This document shows positions 53,759 to 64,000 of a stretch of 64,000 nucleotides of DNA, piece by piece (the first letter of the stretch is position 1; the number at the start of each line of letters is the position of its first letter). The notes beneath the pieces are model-generated. The model made no database searches. It was not told where the DNA came from and saw nothing but the letters and a program-made list of their open reading frames with translations. Location: assembly GCA_033558025.1 (NCBI GenBank), contig JAUCEF010000009.1, positions 3,596,001 through 3,660,000 of the forward strand, read 5' to 3'. The DNA is from Phytophthora sp. 'mugwort'. Its lineage: Eukaryota; Oomycota; Peronosporomycetes; Peronosporales; Peronosporaceae. Made by a program: the position numbers and the translations under genes.

Positions 53759-54748
53759 ATGGACCGGCGTGAGTTTCCTCATCTGAACGACTCACAGCTT
53801 AAGTCTGTGCGTAAGATGACTGGCATCTTGGTATGGATGCCTTGCGCAGCTTGACGTCGTCAACACAAGCTGAGCAGGTCGAGCGGGGGCTCATCGAACA
53901 TGTTAAAGAGCAACCTGCAGGTTCCGGCCACAGAGCCGAAAACGGTCTACCCCAAGACTTTGAAGGTAAGCCCATATGAAAGGAAGGAAGGTGAAAACCT
54001 TCACTTCTGGGTGCGAGAAGTAGAGCTCGCAATGGATGCGGCTCTCATCTCCCCGGAGCACCTCCAAGTGGCTTTCGCCCTCTCCAACCTTAGCGGGCGT
54101 GCAATGAGTTGGGCGTATACGCGGGGAGCGACAACGCCTGGATGCTTCGCATCCTGGGCTCAGCTGCGTGAATAGCTTAGAGTCGCGTTCCTCCCGGCGA
54201 ACTATGAGTACAGCCAGCGGTTACGCTTCCTGTCATGTAAACAGGGAAGACGTGAGCTGCACAAGTACATCCAGGAGATGCGGGAGCTCACCGTATCCCT
54301 CGTGAGAAACCCACTCCATGAACACATCAAGGTGACGGTGTTCATGGACGGACTAAGAGTAGGCCCGGCCCGCACCCATCTATTTCGGGTGCAGGCCAAT
54401 ACTCTGGAAGAGGCGATCCAAGTCGCCCTCCAAAAGGAGTATAGCAACCGCCAGGTGCGCACGCCGGCGGCGATGTGGCCAGGGGCTGCGACACCAAGTC
54501 GCGGGGCCCCAAGCGGGTCAGTTCCGATGGAACTTGGGCTCGCCGAGCAGCATCATATTCGCTGCTATAGCTGTGATAAGCTAGGGCACCTGGCATGTGC
54601 CTGTCCTGCGGGGGAACAACGGAAACGTTCCCTCCCAAGCCCATCGCGCTCAAGGGTCCCTGGCAAAGGCTGCAACCCCATGGGCAGGGGAACGCAGGAC
54701 ACCAGTAGGGGCGGGGTGCCCTACTGGGGAGAATCTAAGTCTTCATGA
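53759..54748 (+). pseudogene. gag of Gypsy pair 2, plus copy
   Basis: As in the minus copy: MDRREFPHLNDSQLKSVRKM, then SPYERKEGENLHFWV, the same stop after SWAQLRE, VFMDGLRVGPAR and the zinc knuckle CYSCDKLGHLACAC. In the element plan it would form the capsid. Confidence 0.85.
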
Positions 54749-54879
54749 GCGGTGCGCGGTTGGCATGCACCATGGAGACAGCGCCCCTGAGAGTCTTTGC
54801 GCTCTCGAATCGAAGGAGGGCAGCGTAGGGCTGCTAGTAGTATACGTAAGTGTGAGGGGATATAATCCTTCCTAGCCTT

Positions 54880-55250
54880 AATAGACTCCGGGACTCGGAG
54901 AGAATTTAGCACGCCGCCAGACTGTTGCGGAGAAAGCAACAAGTTGGCCGATGCTTTACGAGAAAGCAAAGGGAACGGATCGGTACAACTGGCGGTGATT
55001 ACCGTTCCCACGATCCATGTGGATCTAGCTATGAAGTTCGAGGACTTCGACATTATGGAGCAGTTTACTGTCCTAGAGATGGACAAGTATGACTTGATTC
55101 AGGGTACGTCCTGGATCGAGAAATATGAGCCATGTATCGATTGGCGAAACAAACTCGTTGGGGCCAGCAGGCCCGCAGTTACTGGCAGAGCATTGGTGAA
55201 TCACGTTCCCATCTCTGCCAGGAACTTGGGTGCCCGAAAGGGGAGCTGGG
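54880..55250 (+). pseudogene. Aspartic protease region, plus copy
   Basis: A DSGT-type active site lies near 54888 (reading broken by one base), followed by TVPTIHVDLAMKFEDFD and MDKYDLIQGTSW. Confidence 0.65.
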
Positions 55251-55439
55251 ATGCAGAGCCGCCGACGTATTGAACTACACCCTAGAAGCGGTGGCAGCAG
55301 AAGCTGCACCTGGTCGAGTACGGCAGTCCTAACAGGATAGCCCTCGACCCCCGCCGGACCTAGACTGGCAGCCAAGGCTTCAAGGGTGTCGGTGCCAGAA
55401 GGCACCGACCAGGTCGGTAACCAAGGCCGAGACTAAGTC

Positions 55440-55710
55440 ACCCAGACTGAACTAGCGAGGAAGATGCACGATGCGCTTCCTGTGTGGGTAGCCATGTTCC
55501 ACACCGGGTCATCGAGACTGAAACTGGAGAGGTAGGCCAAAATGCGCTTCCTGTTTGGGTAACCTTGTTCAACACCAGGTCACCCAGACTAGCGAGGGAG
55601 GCCCTAAAGGCGCTTCCTGTATGGGTAACGTTGTTCCACACCAGACTTCAACTGAAGAAGAAGCGGCGGGACGCGCTTCTTCTTTTGTGGGTAACCAAGT
55701 TCCACCGAAG
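55440..55710. repeat. Degenerate ~70-bp tandem repeat, plus copy
   Basis: Four units with the shared core GCGCTTCCTGTNTGGGTA, the inverse of the array at 42093-42363. Confidence 0.75.
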
Positions 55711-55765
55711 TCCTTGAGGTTTTTTACGTCGTCAATGAGACGTCCACAGACGTGGTAACGAAGTA

Positions 55766-56283
55766 CAGAATACCCCCTCATCCGTCCCCCCCCCCCTAAC
55801 AACCTATACCTATCAAATGCGAAGAATTTGTTTATTTAAGCGACAGCTCAGACATGCGCCAAATGAGAAGCGCTTCTGGCTCGTATTTTTCCACGTCCCG
55901 CATCTCGAACTTAGTGCCTTCTTCGTCATCTGGAGCAGCTCGTCGTTGTTGGATGCAAGGGCCAGGTCGCCGACATAGAGTGCGACACATGGTGCCAGCA
56001 ATTTTCGATGGTTTGCGGCGTCACCTTGGCCCACGCTTACTGGAGCCATTGACGGAAGTCGCTGTCGTACGGGCCGGAGAGACCCAGCTCGTCATTTGTG
56101 ACTGCCCACCTCATAGCCTTGCTCTTGTAGCGGCTCTTGAGATTAGCGATGATGCCCGCATCAGCTGCGTCATTGTCATCACGTTTGATGCCATTTTCCC
56201 GCCCAAATGACACACCTATCCCAACATTTGCCCCTCTCTAAAGTGATGAGTACCACGAGGGTGACGGATGAGGGAGTTTACTG
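55766..56283 (-). mobile_element. Nested pogo-like relic inside Gypsy pair 2 (plus copy)
   Basis: The same relic as at 41522-42037, inverted: terminal repeats CAGAATACCCCCTCATCCGTC and GACGGATGAGGGAGTTTACTG, with TA on each side (55764-55765 and 56284-56285). It is two bases longer because of the G-run. Confidence 0.78.
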
Positions 56284-56959
56284 TACCACGTCACGGTTGC
56301 CGTCGGCGACATATCAGATGAAAATGAAAGCAGTGAGCACACCAGTGGAGCATCACGTGGAAGTCGGAAAAAGGCTATAAAAGACTGCGACGAAGAGATG
56401 TATTACGTTTCCGCTTTGAAGAAGTAACACGAATTCTGGGAGAAGCAGGAGACGTATCTGAAAAAGTACCAGCGTAATACTTTGACGGTGCTAGCGATTT
56501 CGGAGACGGAAAGCGTGCGGCTGCGAGTCTACACCGCAAGTCGAGTCTGAAGTCACTTCAGACTGGAGTCGCTTCAAGCGACTCGGAACTCAGGGCCCGG
56601 GTTCTTCCGACGCGGCCAGTCAAACGGTGTTATCACATCCTCGACGGCGAGACCGGCAATCGGGCAAGGCAGGCGGCATCCATCTAGAGCCGCTGCCCAA
56701 GGTGTCAGAGCTCCTGAACCTCGAAAAATTGATACCGACAGATTTCCTGCCAACCTGAAGGCTAGGGAGATCTCGGAGGTGGTACTCTTGAAGCAAGAGT
56801 CCACTCCGGAGGAATTGACTTCCTCCTCGGTTATGGACGAGGGCGTCCTGGAGGCATTACCCTCCCAGTCTGCCTCGCGCTTGGGTTCTGATATTCTCAA
56901 GAACCCGAAGGATCCCGTGTATCCTTTGATGAAGGAGTTCGAGGACGTGGTGTCCAACC

Positions 56960-58300
56960 GTCTCAACTCCCACCGGATCGTGGGATCAGGCACGAGATTG
57001 ATCTCGTACCGGGCGCAAAGTATTGTGTCACCAGACAATGGTCACTGCCTCGAGAGCAGTGCGAGGTCATTGATGCCTTCTTCGCCTTAAAGGCAGGCAT
57101 GGTGCGGGAATCGAAATCCCCGCACTCGATGCCAACCTTCTGCGTTCGGAAGCCGAACGGAAAGTGGCGTCTGGTTCATGCTTTTAATAAGCTGAACAGC
57201 GCAACGGTGCCGGCCCAGACACCCATCCCGCGAAAGGATGTGTTGTTAAGCAACATGACCGGGTGCGAGTTATACAGCGCCCTGGATCTGGCGGACGGAT
57301 ACTACCAGATCCTGATGCGCGAGAGCGACATCACGCTCACGGCAGTGAGCACCCCGAGCAGTATGCTCTCAGCGTGGCTGGTTATGCTACATGGCCTGTC
57401 TAATGCCCCGGCAACGTTCAACCCTCCTGGCCACGCAGTTGTTTAAACCACTGCGTGCGTACGCACAGTCGTACTTCGACGACATCTTCATCCATATCCG
57501 TGCCGAGGGAGGCAAGACGGCTATGGAGGTGCATTTGGAGCACCTCCGTCGAGTGTTGGAGGTCATGAAAGCGAACAAGCTTTATGCCAACATCGACAAG
57601 TGCGTCTTCGTGGCGCAAGAGATCAAAGTTTTCGGTTGCTTCGTTAGCAACGTCGGCGTTCGATCCGACCTCGAGAAGGTCAAGGCCATTTCGGCTTGGC
57701 CAAAGCCAAGGTCCCAGAAGGACCTGAGGAAGTGGCTGGACTTAGCCAACTACCTGTATAAGTACAGCGAAGGGTACGCGGGTCTGGTAAGACCCTTGTC
57801 GGATCTTCTAAAAAAGGATACCGACTGTCACTGGGGGCGTGAGCACCAGGAAGCCATTGACAATATCAAGGCAAGCCTTCAGAAGGCACCTGTCCTGGCA
57901 CTTCCGGACGTGACGAAGCCGTTTAGCGTCGTTTGCAATGCATCCGATTATGCAATCAGATGTGTATTGCTGCAGAACGATGCTGCAGGATGTGGACGAG
58001 TGATATAGTTTCAGTTCAGGCAGCTCAAGGCTGCCGAACGGAACTACCCCGTTCAGGCCAAGGAGCGGCTGGCCATAAAGTACGCCCTTGTCAAGCCGGG
58101 TGATCTTCCTGGGCTCCCAGCCCTTGGTGATTTACACGGATCACACATCCTTGCCGGACGGCGACGAATTCGCCCCATCTGTCCCAACGGATGGCGAGGT
58201 GGATGTCCTTCTTCACGGAATAGAACTTCCCGCGTCGAGTACAAGCCTGGCAAGCTCAACGTGCTTGCCGATGCATTGTCCCGCAGGCCAGACTATTAGC
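56960..58300 (+). pseudogene. Reverse transcriptase and RNase H of Gypsy pair 2, plus copy
   Basis: Same motifs and frame breaks as the minus copy. The catalytic box YFDDIFIH is intact; K-W-L-D-L-A-N-Y carries Asp where the minus copy (and the family) has Gly. Confidence 0.83.
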
Positions 58301-58412
58301 TGGCGCACATAAGCCGTGCCACGACCGATCAGATACGCATGGCGTATTGGGGCGATGAAGCCCTGGCACCTCTGGTTCGTTTCCTGGTCGCTGACAAGGA
58401 AGCCAAGACCGA

Positions 58413-59640
58413 GTGGCTCACACCACGTCAGAAGCCCGGCTTCATCGATACGATTGGGTCGATGGCCTGCTCTACTATCGAGTGGAGCCCCATGAACCCC
58501 CACGGGTAGTCGTTCCAAGCGACGCGGATCTCAAGTTTGACATCCTACAGGAGGCGCACGATGCGCCATCTAGCGGTCACTTGGGTCGCGCGAAAACCTT
58601 CCAATCGGTCTCTCAGTACGTTTGGAGGACCCACATGTACAAGTGGGTCACACAGTACGTGAAGACATGTGAAAAATGTCAGTGGGTGAACCCGCCGGGT
58701 ACGCCTCGTCTCCTTTGCAGAGCCTGCTCGTTCCAGTGGACTGCTGGAAGTCAATGAGTCTGGACTTCATCTTTGAACCTCCGCCGACGGCCACGGAAAC
58801 ACCGCCATCTTGGTGTTCGTGTGCCGTCTGAGCAAGATGGTGCGTCTTGCACCGGTCAGACACAGAGACCGGGAACACGCTGCGAAGCTGTTCCCGGATG
58901 GAGTTTTCCGCCATCATGGTCTGCCGGAGACAATTGTGTCGGATCGTGACCCGCGGTTTACCGCTGCGTTCTGGCGGACGCTGTTCCAACTACTTGGAAC
59001 AAGACTGCACATGTCCACTGCCGATCATCCTCAGACGGCTGGGCAGACGGAGCGTGTCAACCGAGTGCTTGAGGATACTCTACGCACTGTCTGTGCGGGG
59101 GCTTCTCACACTTGGTCAGAACATTTGCCAGTAGTTGAGTTGCACTGAACAATGCGGTTCACGCATCGACCGGGTATACCCCGTTCTATCGGAATGGCTT
59201 ACGCCATCCACGGGTGCCGCTCACTTTGCGAGGCAGCACCCCCTCCTCAGTTCTAAGTGGGGAGAGGCTCGGGAAGCGCTTTCCTCCCGGGTCTCGAACA
59301 TGAGACCGGTTTCCTTGCGGAAACAAGTGAAGTATTTTATAGACACCAGGCTGAACGTAATCAGCCGTGTCCGTGATGCCATGGCAGCGGCACAGGGCAA
59401 ACAAAAGGAGTACTCAGACAAACAAGGAAGAGGAAACCTAAACGTGTTTAAAGTGGGTGGATTAGTCTTACTAAACACTAGGAACTTGCCACTCGCCACG
59501 GTAAGTTCCGTTGGGAGCAACAAGCTGAAGCACCGCTTCATGGACCCTTCGCGGTCCTGGCCAGCCGTGGTACGGCATATACCATTGACCTGCCTAAGTC
59601 GATGACGATCCACCCAACGTTCTACATGGGCCGTCTGAAG
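58413..59640 (+). pseudogene. Integrase of Gypsy pair 2, plus copy
   Basis: HDAPSSGHLGRAKTF, KTCEKCQWV, ETIVSDRDPRF, QTAGQTERVNRVLED and FYMGRLKRYHDP, with the same breaks as the minus copy. Confidence 0.83.
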
Positions 59641-59714
59641 CGGTACCATGATCCACAGGGCTCACAGGCCCCAGCACTACAAAGCGAGGCTGCGACGCTT
59701 CCCTCTGAGTGGGC

Positions 59715-61517
59715 CCAGAGCCAAAAGCCCAGGTCCCTTGCGAGGTCGCGGAAGGGGCCCATACGAAAGAACCCCGGCTGCATACGCCGAGTATGAGCCA
59801 TAGTGATACGGCTGGGAGTACGCAGAAGTCGCTCCCGCCTGGGACACAGGCCGCAGGAGGTCCCGAACGAGAGACAACTATCGTTGGACTCGGTCCAAGG
59901 ACGCCCAAAGGCATCCAGACATTGGAAGATCTCGTCCACGTCATTCGTATGACCCGTCTTTCGAGGGTCGACAAGGCATAGGCCGGACGATTCATGTCGT
60001 CACAAATCGGCCCAAGGACCCAGCGTTCCCGGCCTGGACGGCAGCAGCCCGTCCCCACCAAGCCCAAGCGCAATCTCCAGCGAAAGGACTCGGCGACGAA
60101 GGACCCAGGAGCGGCGCGTTCATGAGAAGCGCCAGCTCCGCGTGAAGTAGAGGGGGTATTCGGAGGCTGAGTGCTCCTGGGAGTCGATTGAACGTCGCCA
60201 GGCTAGTTGCCCGAAGGCTGTCGCGATCTAGGAACAGAATCGGCGGTGGCTTCGTAAGTAGTTCGGGCTTTCTTGCCCGAACGGGGTGTTGTCGGAGACC
60301 ATACCTGCGCTCAATATAAGCGCTAGAAGCGGAATGCTTCTGCAGTTCTCGAGAGAGCTGCCGTTTGCCTACCACATGGGCAAACTCAATACGCAGATCT
60401 CGGAGGTCCAGGATGGTCTCTAGGGTGAGATCCTGCCGGAGAACCTCGAGTTGTCCTTTTAAGCAGCATGTAGCTGCCCACTTCCAAAAGACGGCCTCGG
60501 CCGCTTGGGAAGAGTCACAGTGTGGGGGCATCACGGCTGGATGGCCCCACACAGGTCGCAGTCCCGACCGGAGCTCTGGATTCTTTCGCCGGCTCGTGAA
60601 ATCTTCAGAGGGATATGGTGCGGCTGCAGGGGCGCGCACCTAGCAGCACACACGTTATATTTGAGCCGGGGCTGCTTGTCCACCAGGTGGCGCTCATACG
60701 CGCCCCTAGAAGCGCTTCCGCCGAGAAGCACACGAGGGATGGATCTGATTTATGTAGGCATCAGTCTGTGGGACTCCTCAGAGGGAAGTATCCGGGTGCG
60801 CACGGTGGCCCCCCGCGGAGAGGCGAAGAATACTTCTTCACAGGCGACTGGGTCGCCGGGGCACCCACTCCCTTCGGACGAGCAACCGGCTATTCCGACT
60901 GCTGCCCGTCGTGATCGTTAGAATCTCTCAGTCGACTTGGTCCTCTTCTTCCTACAGGTCGGGAGAAGTGCTAAAGAGGCCCTTATCCGTATAAGTGATG
61001 GTCCCCAACGCTTCACGGAGTGGAGACCGGGAAGCAGACCGCCGTTTACGGGTGATTTCCGAGGTTGCTACCGTCGCAGCCTCGACGCAGACAGTCGCCT
61101 CCGCGAGCGTCAAGTTCTTGATCGGAGAACGGGGTTTCTCTTCATCCTCCTTGGGTGAGCCATGGCGCCCCTAACGTTCGAGCGTCTTCGGCTCATCGCC
61201 ATCGTCGCCATGGTGGCTAGACAGCGGGGTACGATACCCAAGCGAATCGGACTGACTCGGGTCGCCGTCAGACCTGTTGACGAGCGGGATTTCACTGTCA
61301 CCCCATGGTATGGGAAAGTCCTCCTCCCATAGTCCACGAGGAGCTCAGGATACCCCACAGGCGGTTCAAACGCCTTGGATATCACCTTGGATGCCACCTT
61401 AGTGGATCCTATCGAAGCAAACTCTTTATAAGATGGCTTAGAGCTCTTAGCCTGCTGCTTGGAAGCAACAGGCTTGACAGGCGCTTTCGCACCGCTTCCA
61501 GTCCGAGTCTTGGCCAT
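59715..61517 (-). pseudogene. Antisense ORF of Gypsy pair 2, plus copy (aORF)
   Basis: Same organisation as 36288-38090: start MAKTRTGSGAKAPVK at 61517, the 215-codon segment 59992-60639 with KGQLEVLRQDL and IEFAHVVGKRQL, preceded by GCTCATTTC (minus strand, 61580-61588). Both copies share the frameshifts. Substitutions between copies (K/I, S/P, L/F in the first 90 residues) are slightly denser here than in pol by eye. Confidence 0.55.
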
Positions 61518-61703
61518 GCTTGAGGCTGGTGTAAAAGCCGAGAAGAAGAAGAGCACGCGAAAGTGCTTAGGGATCAACGGAAATGAGCCGGCTGCAGAAA
61601 CTAACCGCAGCGAAGTCGATGTGTTTTGACTTGGAGAGTGAAAGGCGGCGATTTCCTTTCATTCGCCCTGGATGATCGGTAAACCGAACCAAAGTGGGGG
61701 GGC

Positions 61704-62069
61704 TGTAACGGGGTTACATGAAGAGTGCCAAGTCACTCTTGAGAGCAGGTGTACCCAAGTACACTAAGTGATGTAGCTAAACATCACTATGACGTCGACG
61801 GTAATGACGTCATGGATAGGTACCACAGATATGGTACAAAGACCTCAGAGCAACTCAATAAGATAACATCTGGGGTACTTTATAGGTGACTAATAGTTAG
61901 TATGTAGACGCATTAAAATGGTCACCTATAAATATACTCAGTCTTAAATCTACCTAATTTTGGTAACAGTCCCACATGTCAGGGACTAGTGAACTGTCGT
62001 TCACTCAGAGTTTGTATACTCTCCGGAAATCTCACTTCCTGTGCGCAAGGTGTTGTGTGCCCCGTCACA
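61704..62069 (+). repeat. 3' LTR of Gypsy pair 2, plus copy
   Basis: TGTAACGGGGTTACATG ... GCCCCGTCACA. Beyond the first ~37 bases it differs extensively from the minus-copy 3' LTR, including GAGAGCAGGTGTACCC in place of CAGAATGGTGTATCC and an extra GTCGACGGTAAT. Confidence 0.87.
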
Positions 62070-62199
62070 TTATACCTGTTTTTTTATTTCTATTGTTTAG
62101 TTTCTAACCATATCTACAGAAATCATTTCTGTTGCGAATGCTATTTCTATTCTTCTTGCTGGAGCAGGGATTCTAAACGAAACGGGCTGAGAGCCTTCC

Positions 62200-63790
62200 A
62201 TTTACACCCGTTAACCGTCAGCGTGCGTCTGCCGGGCGTGAGCATCGTAGCACGCGGCATATATGGTGCCCACCTCTCGTACAATCAAGCATATGATGTG
62301 GTCAACATCAACCAGCGCACGTTTAAATCCAACGGCGAACGCAGCTACGGACTATTCTGCCCCTGGCTACATGCGCTGTGGAGAAGAACCCCGACAACGT
62401 CATAGACGTGGTGGCTCGGCCGAAGAACACGTCGAGCGTTTATTTCTTGCTATTCGCAGCTGGGTGGACAACGGCGAGTTCTGCTTGCCTGTTATCGCGT
62501 TAGATGCGTGTCATATGAGATGCAAAGAGCGAGGGACGATATTTTTCTGGCGAGTTCTCTCAATGCTCAGAGAGAGTTTTTCATTGGGTGCATTGAAGAC
62601 GGTGAACATTGGGAATGGTTTCTCGGAAATCTGAAGCGCAGTTCCGTACATTACCAATGCGGACGTCGTCTTCACGAGCGATCGTGAAAGGGGTTACAAG
62701 CTGCTGACATGGATGTTATTCCGAGTGTACCTCACGGTTTCTGCTCTTTTCATATCAAGAAGAATGTGAAGATAGCGTTCCGAGCAGACCTCTACGGAAA
62801 AATTCCTGAGCTAGCAAAATGTGAAAATGTTTGATACCTGCACAATGCACGAAGATACTGGAATAATGCGCGGCGACCCACCCGGATGCTACAGACTACC
62901 TGAAAGGTAATGCTGCTATCAAAGTTTACCTAGTATCTGTACTGTATACCGTGCATGCTGTAATCTTGCTGTGTGTCGTAGGCTGTACACAAAGAGTACG
63001 CTGATGCATGCATCAATGCCGTACGCTGAAACTAATATCCTTTGGTGTCAATAGGTATTGGGACGACAACTGGATTTCCGTCCATTTCGCTAGAGCAAGG
63101 TTTGGCTAAGTTACGACCAACATCGCCGAATCCAGCAATAACTGATTATATGACGAGAGTAATGAAACTTGGCTTGGTTGCATCCAGGGACTGACTCGGA
63201 ATATCCAATGCCAAACATATGATCGCCGACTCAAGTACAAATCTTCGGGTAATGATTTTGTTAGGGGGTGAAAGGAAAAGTCAAGAAGAAACTGCTCGTT
63301 GGACGGAAGCGGCTGTTTTCTCCAGTTTCTGAAGATGAGGCTGAAGTCAATGAGAGAATCCGACAACACTTATGCCGCGGTAAACATAAAGCTCAAGCTG
63401 TGCTCGTGTGGTTTATGGACTGAGCTCAAGTATCCATATGTACATGGGTGTGTGGCACTACTCTCGCGCGGAATTGACCCTCAACTGAAATTTCGGAATA
63501 ATACTCGGTTGTCAGGCTGCAAAACAATGCGGAGAGGAGCGCTAAGACCGTCGACGTGTCGTTCCTGATAAACGACAATTTGAAGCCTCCTGCCATTACA
63601 GCCGTTCGAGGACGCCCTAAGAAGATTCGGATGCGCAGTCGTTCTGAGTACACCAATGGCGACCCTCCATACACTGTGCGTGATGTCGGAAGGCGGGGCT
63701 CAACCTACGAACGGGCGTTCGACGGGAGAAGGAAGCGAAGAAGCGGGCTGCTCAACGGGCCCTTCAAAGGAAACAACAGGAGATCTTGAT
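62200..63790 (+). pseudogene. MULE transposase relic (second MULE)
   Basis: Successive frames give VSIVARGIYGAHLSYNQAYD, VVNINQRTFKSNGERSYGL; then NPDNVIDVVARPKNT; FLAIRSWVDNGEFCLPVIALDACHMRCKERG with FFWRVLSMLRESF (the MULE catalytic DACHM block, Asp kept); ADVVFTSDRERG (second Asp); HGFCSFHIKKNVK; and PDATDYLKG. A later TRNIQ-type segment follows, and RGRPKKIRMRSRSEY (63610-63655) resembles an AT-hook-like tail. Stops and frameshifts occur throughout. The left part is missing; the Gypsy 3' LTR ends at 62069, so the element may have been split by the insertion. Confidence 0.72.
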
Positions 63791-64000
63791 GGAAGCTATT
63801 GCGTGAAGCTCCAAGGATATGACTTGACAGTAGCATGCACCAAGATGTCGGCGCACACTGAACACCTAGCCTACGGAATGTGTACAGACTACTCACAAGC
63901 CACATCCTACGGCTTAGTGCTGAATACACAAAGAAGATAGGATACTTTGAGCATACAGCTACATAATAAACGCCACATATATTGCTCTAGATATGTTAAA
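63791..64000. other. Window end, no gene recognised
   Basis: Short frames only. Confidence 0.4.

Larger units (their letters stand above)
53344..62069 (+). mobile_element. Gypsy LTR retrotransposon, plus copy of pair 2
   Basis: This is the inverted partner of 35749-44459. Order: 5' LTR 53344-53690, primer site 53693, gag, protease, repeat array, nested pogo 55766-56283, RT, RNase H, integrase, antisense ORF region, polypurine tract AAAGTGGGGGGGC (61691-61703), 3' LTR 61704-62069. Protein differences from the minus copy are few (A/T in PA[AT]EPK, A/V in CVF[AV]AQE, G/D in KWL[GD]LANY, S/P and K/I in the antisense ORF). The 3' flank is TTATA (62070-62074); the 5' flank is ATTTC. They do not match each other, but TTATA matches the 5' flank of the minus copy. 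Confidence 0.92.

Noticed and set aside
1..64000. tRNA, rRNA genes or CRISPR arrays.
   Set aside because: No cloverleaf-like tRNA with A and B box sequences, no rRNA stretch and no regular spacer-repeat array was recognised by eye; a tRNA scan was not possible.

Overview
This is eukaryotic DNA, most probably from a plant-pathogen-type oomycete (Peronosporales, e.g. Phytophthora or a downy mildew). The evidence is compact intron-poor host genes, short introns (59-100 bp) in the transposon genes, oomycete-type initiator motifs (GCTCATTTC), and the transposon families present: chromodomain Gypsy, Gypsy without a chromodomain, ZSWIM/C48 MULE, pogo/DDE_1, hAT and mariner. The genus is inferred, not proven.

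Only about five host genes are convincing. Three lie together at the left: a mitochondrial carrier (2378-3427, -), a Cys-rich coiled-coil protein of unknown function (3855-5414, +) and glycerol kinase (5649-7301, -). The first two diverge from a 427-bp promoter region; the last two converge. Two more lie in the centre: a secreted protein (46316-47137, +) and a small single-pass membrane protein (50123-50836, -). Nearly everything else is transposon-derived and mostly broken.

The most striking architecture is two giant inverted repeats built from LTR retrotransposons. Pair 1 is a chromodomain Gypsy at 15013-21997 (+) and 25727-32698 (-). Pair 2 is another Gypsy at 35749-44459 (-) and 53344-62069 (+). 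Within a pair the arms are collinear over about 6.8 and 8.4 kb, each with a single 2-nt length difference and few substitutions, and they share the same stops, frameshifts and nested insertions. Near-identity stops inside the LTRs rather than at the element ends. In pair 1 the 5' LTRs share variants with each other, as do the 3' LTRs, although 5' and 3' LTRs within one copy differ. This indicates DNA-level homogenisation (gene conversion or recombination) of aged elements rather than fresh retrotransposition. In pair 2 the apparent 5-bp target duplication TTATA is split between the two copies, as expected if the 8.9 kb between them has been inverted by crossing over.

Both Gypsy families also carry an open reading region on the strand opposite pol, between pol and the 3' LTR. 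Short stretches of the two antisense products look homologous (W-x-[YH]-P-x-V and LR-x-EFA...KRQL), and the pair-2 version is preceded by a good oomycete initiator motif. This conserved antisense ORF is the best candidate for something undescribed.

Other content: the plus copy of pair 1 is inserted, with a near-perfect 5-bp duplication, into a pogo-like transposase gene; a pogo relic with TA duplications is nested in both pair-2 copies; there is a decayed MULE with SWIM finger and C48 protease (9619-14120), a hAT pseudogene (47592-49529, -) and a second MULE relic (62200-63790, +). Several hairpin or foldback structures lie between genes.
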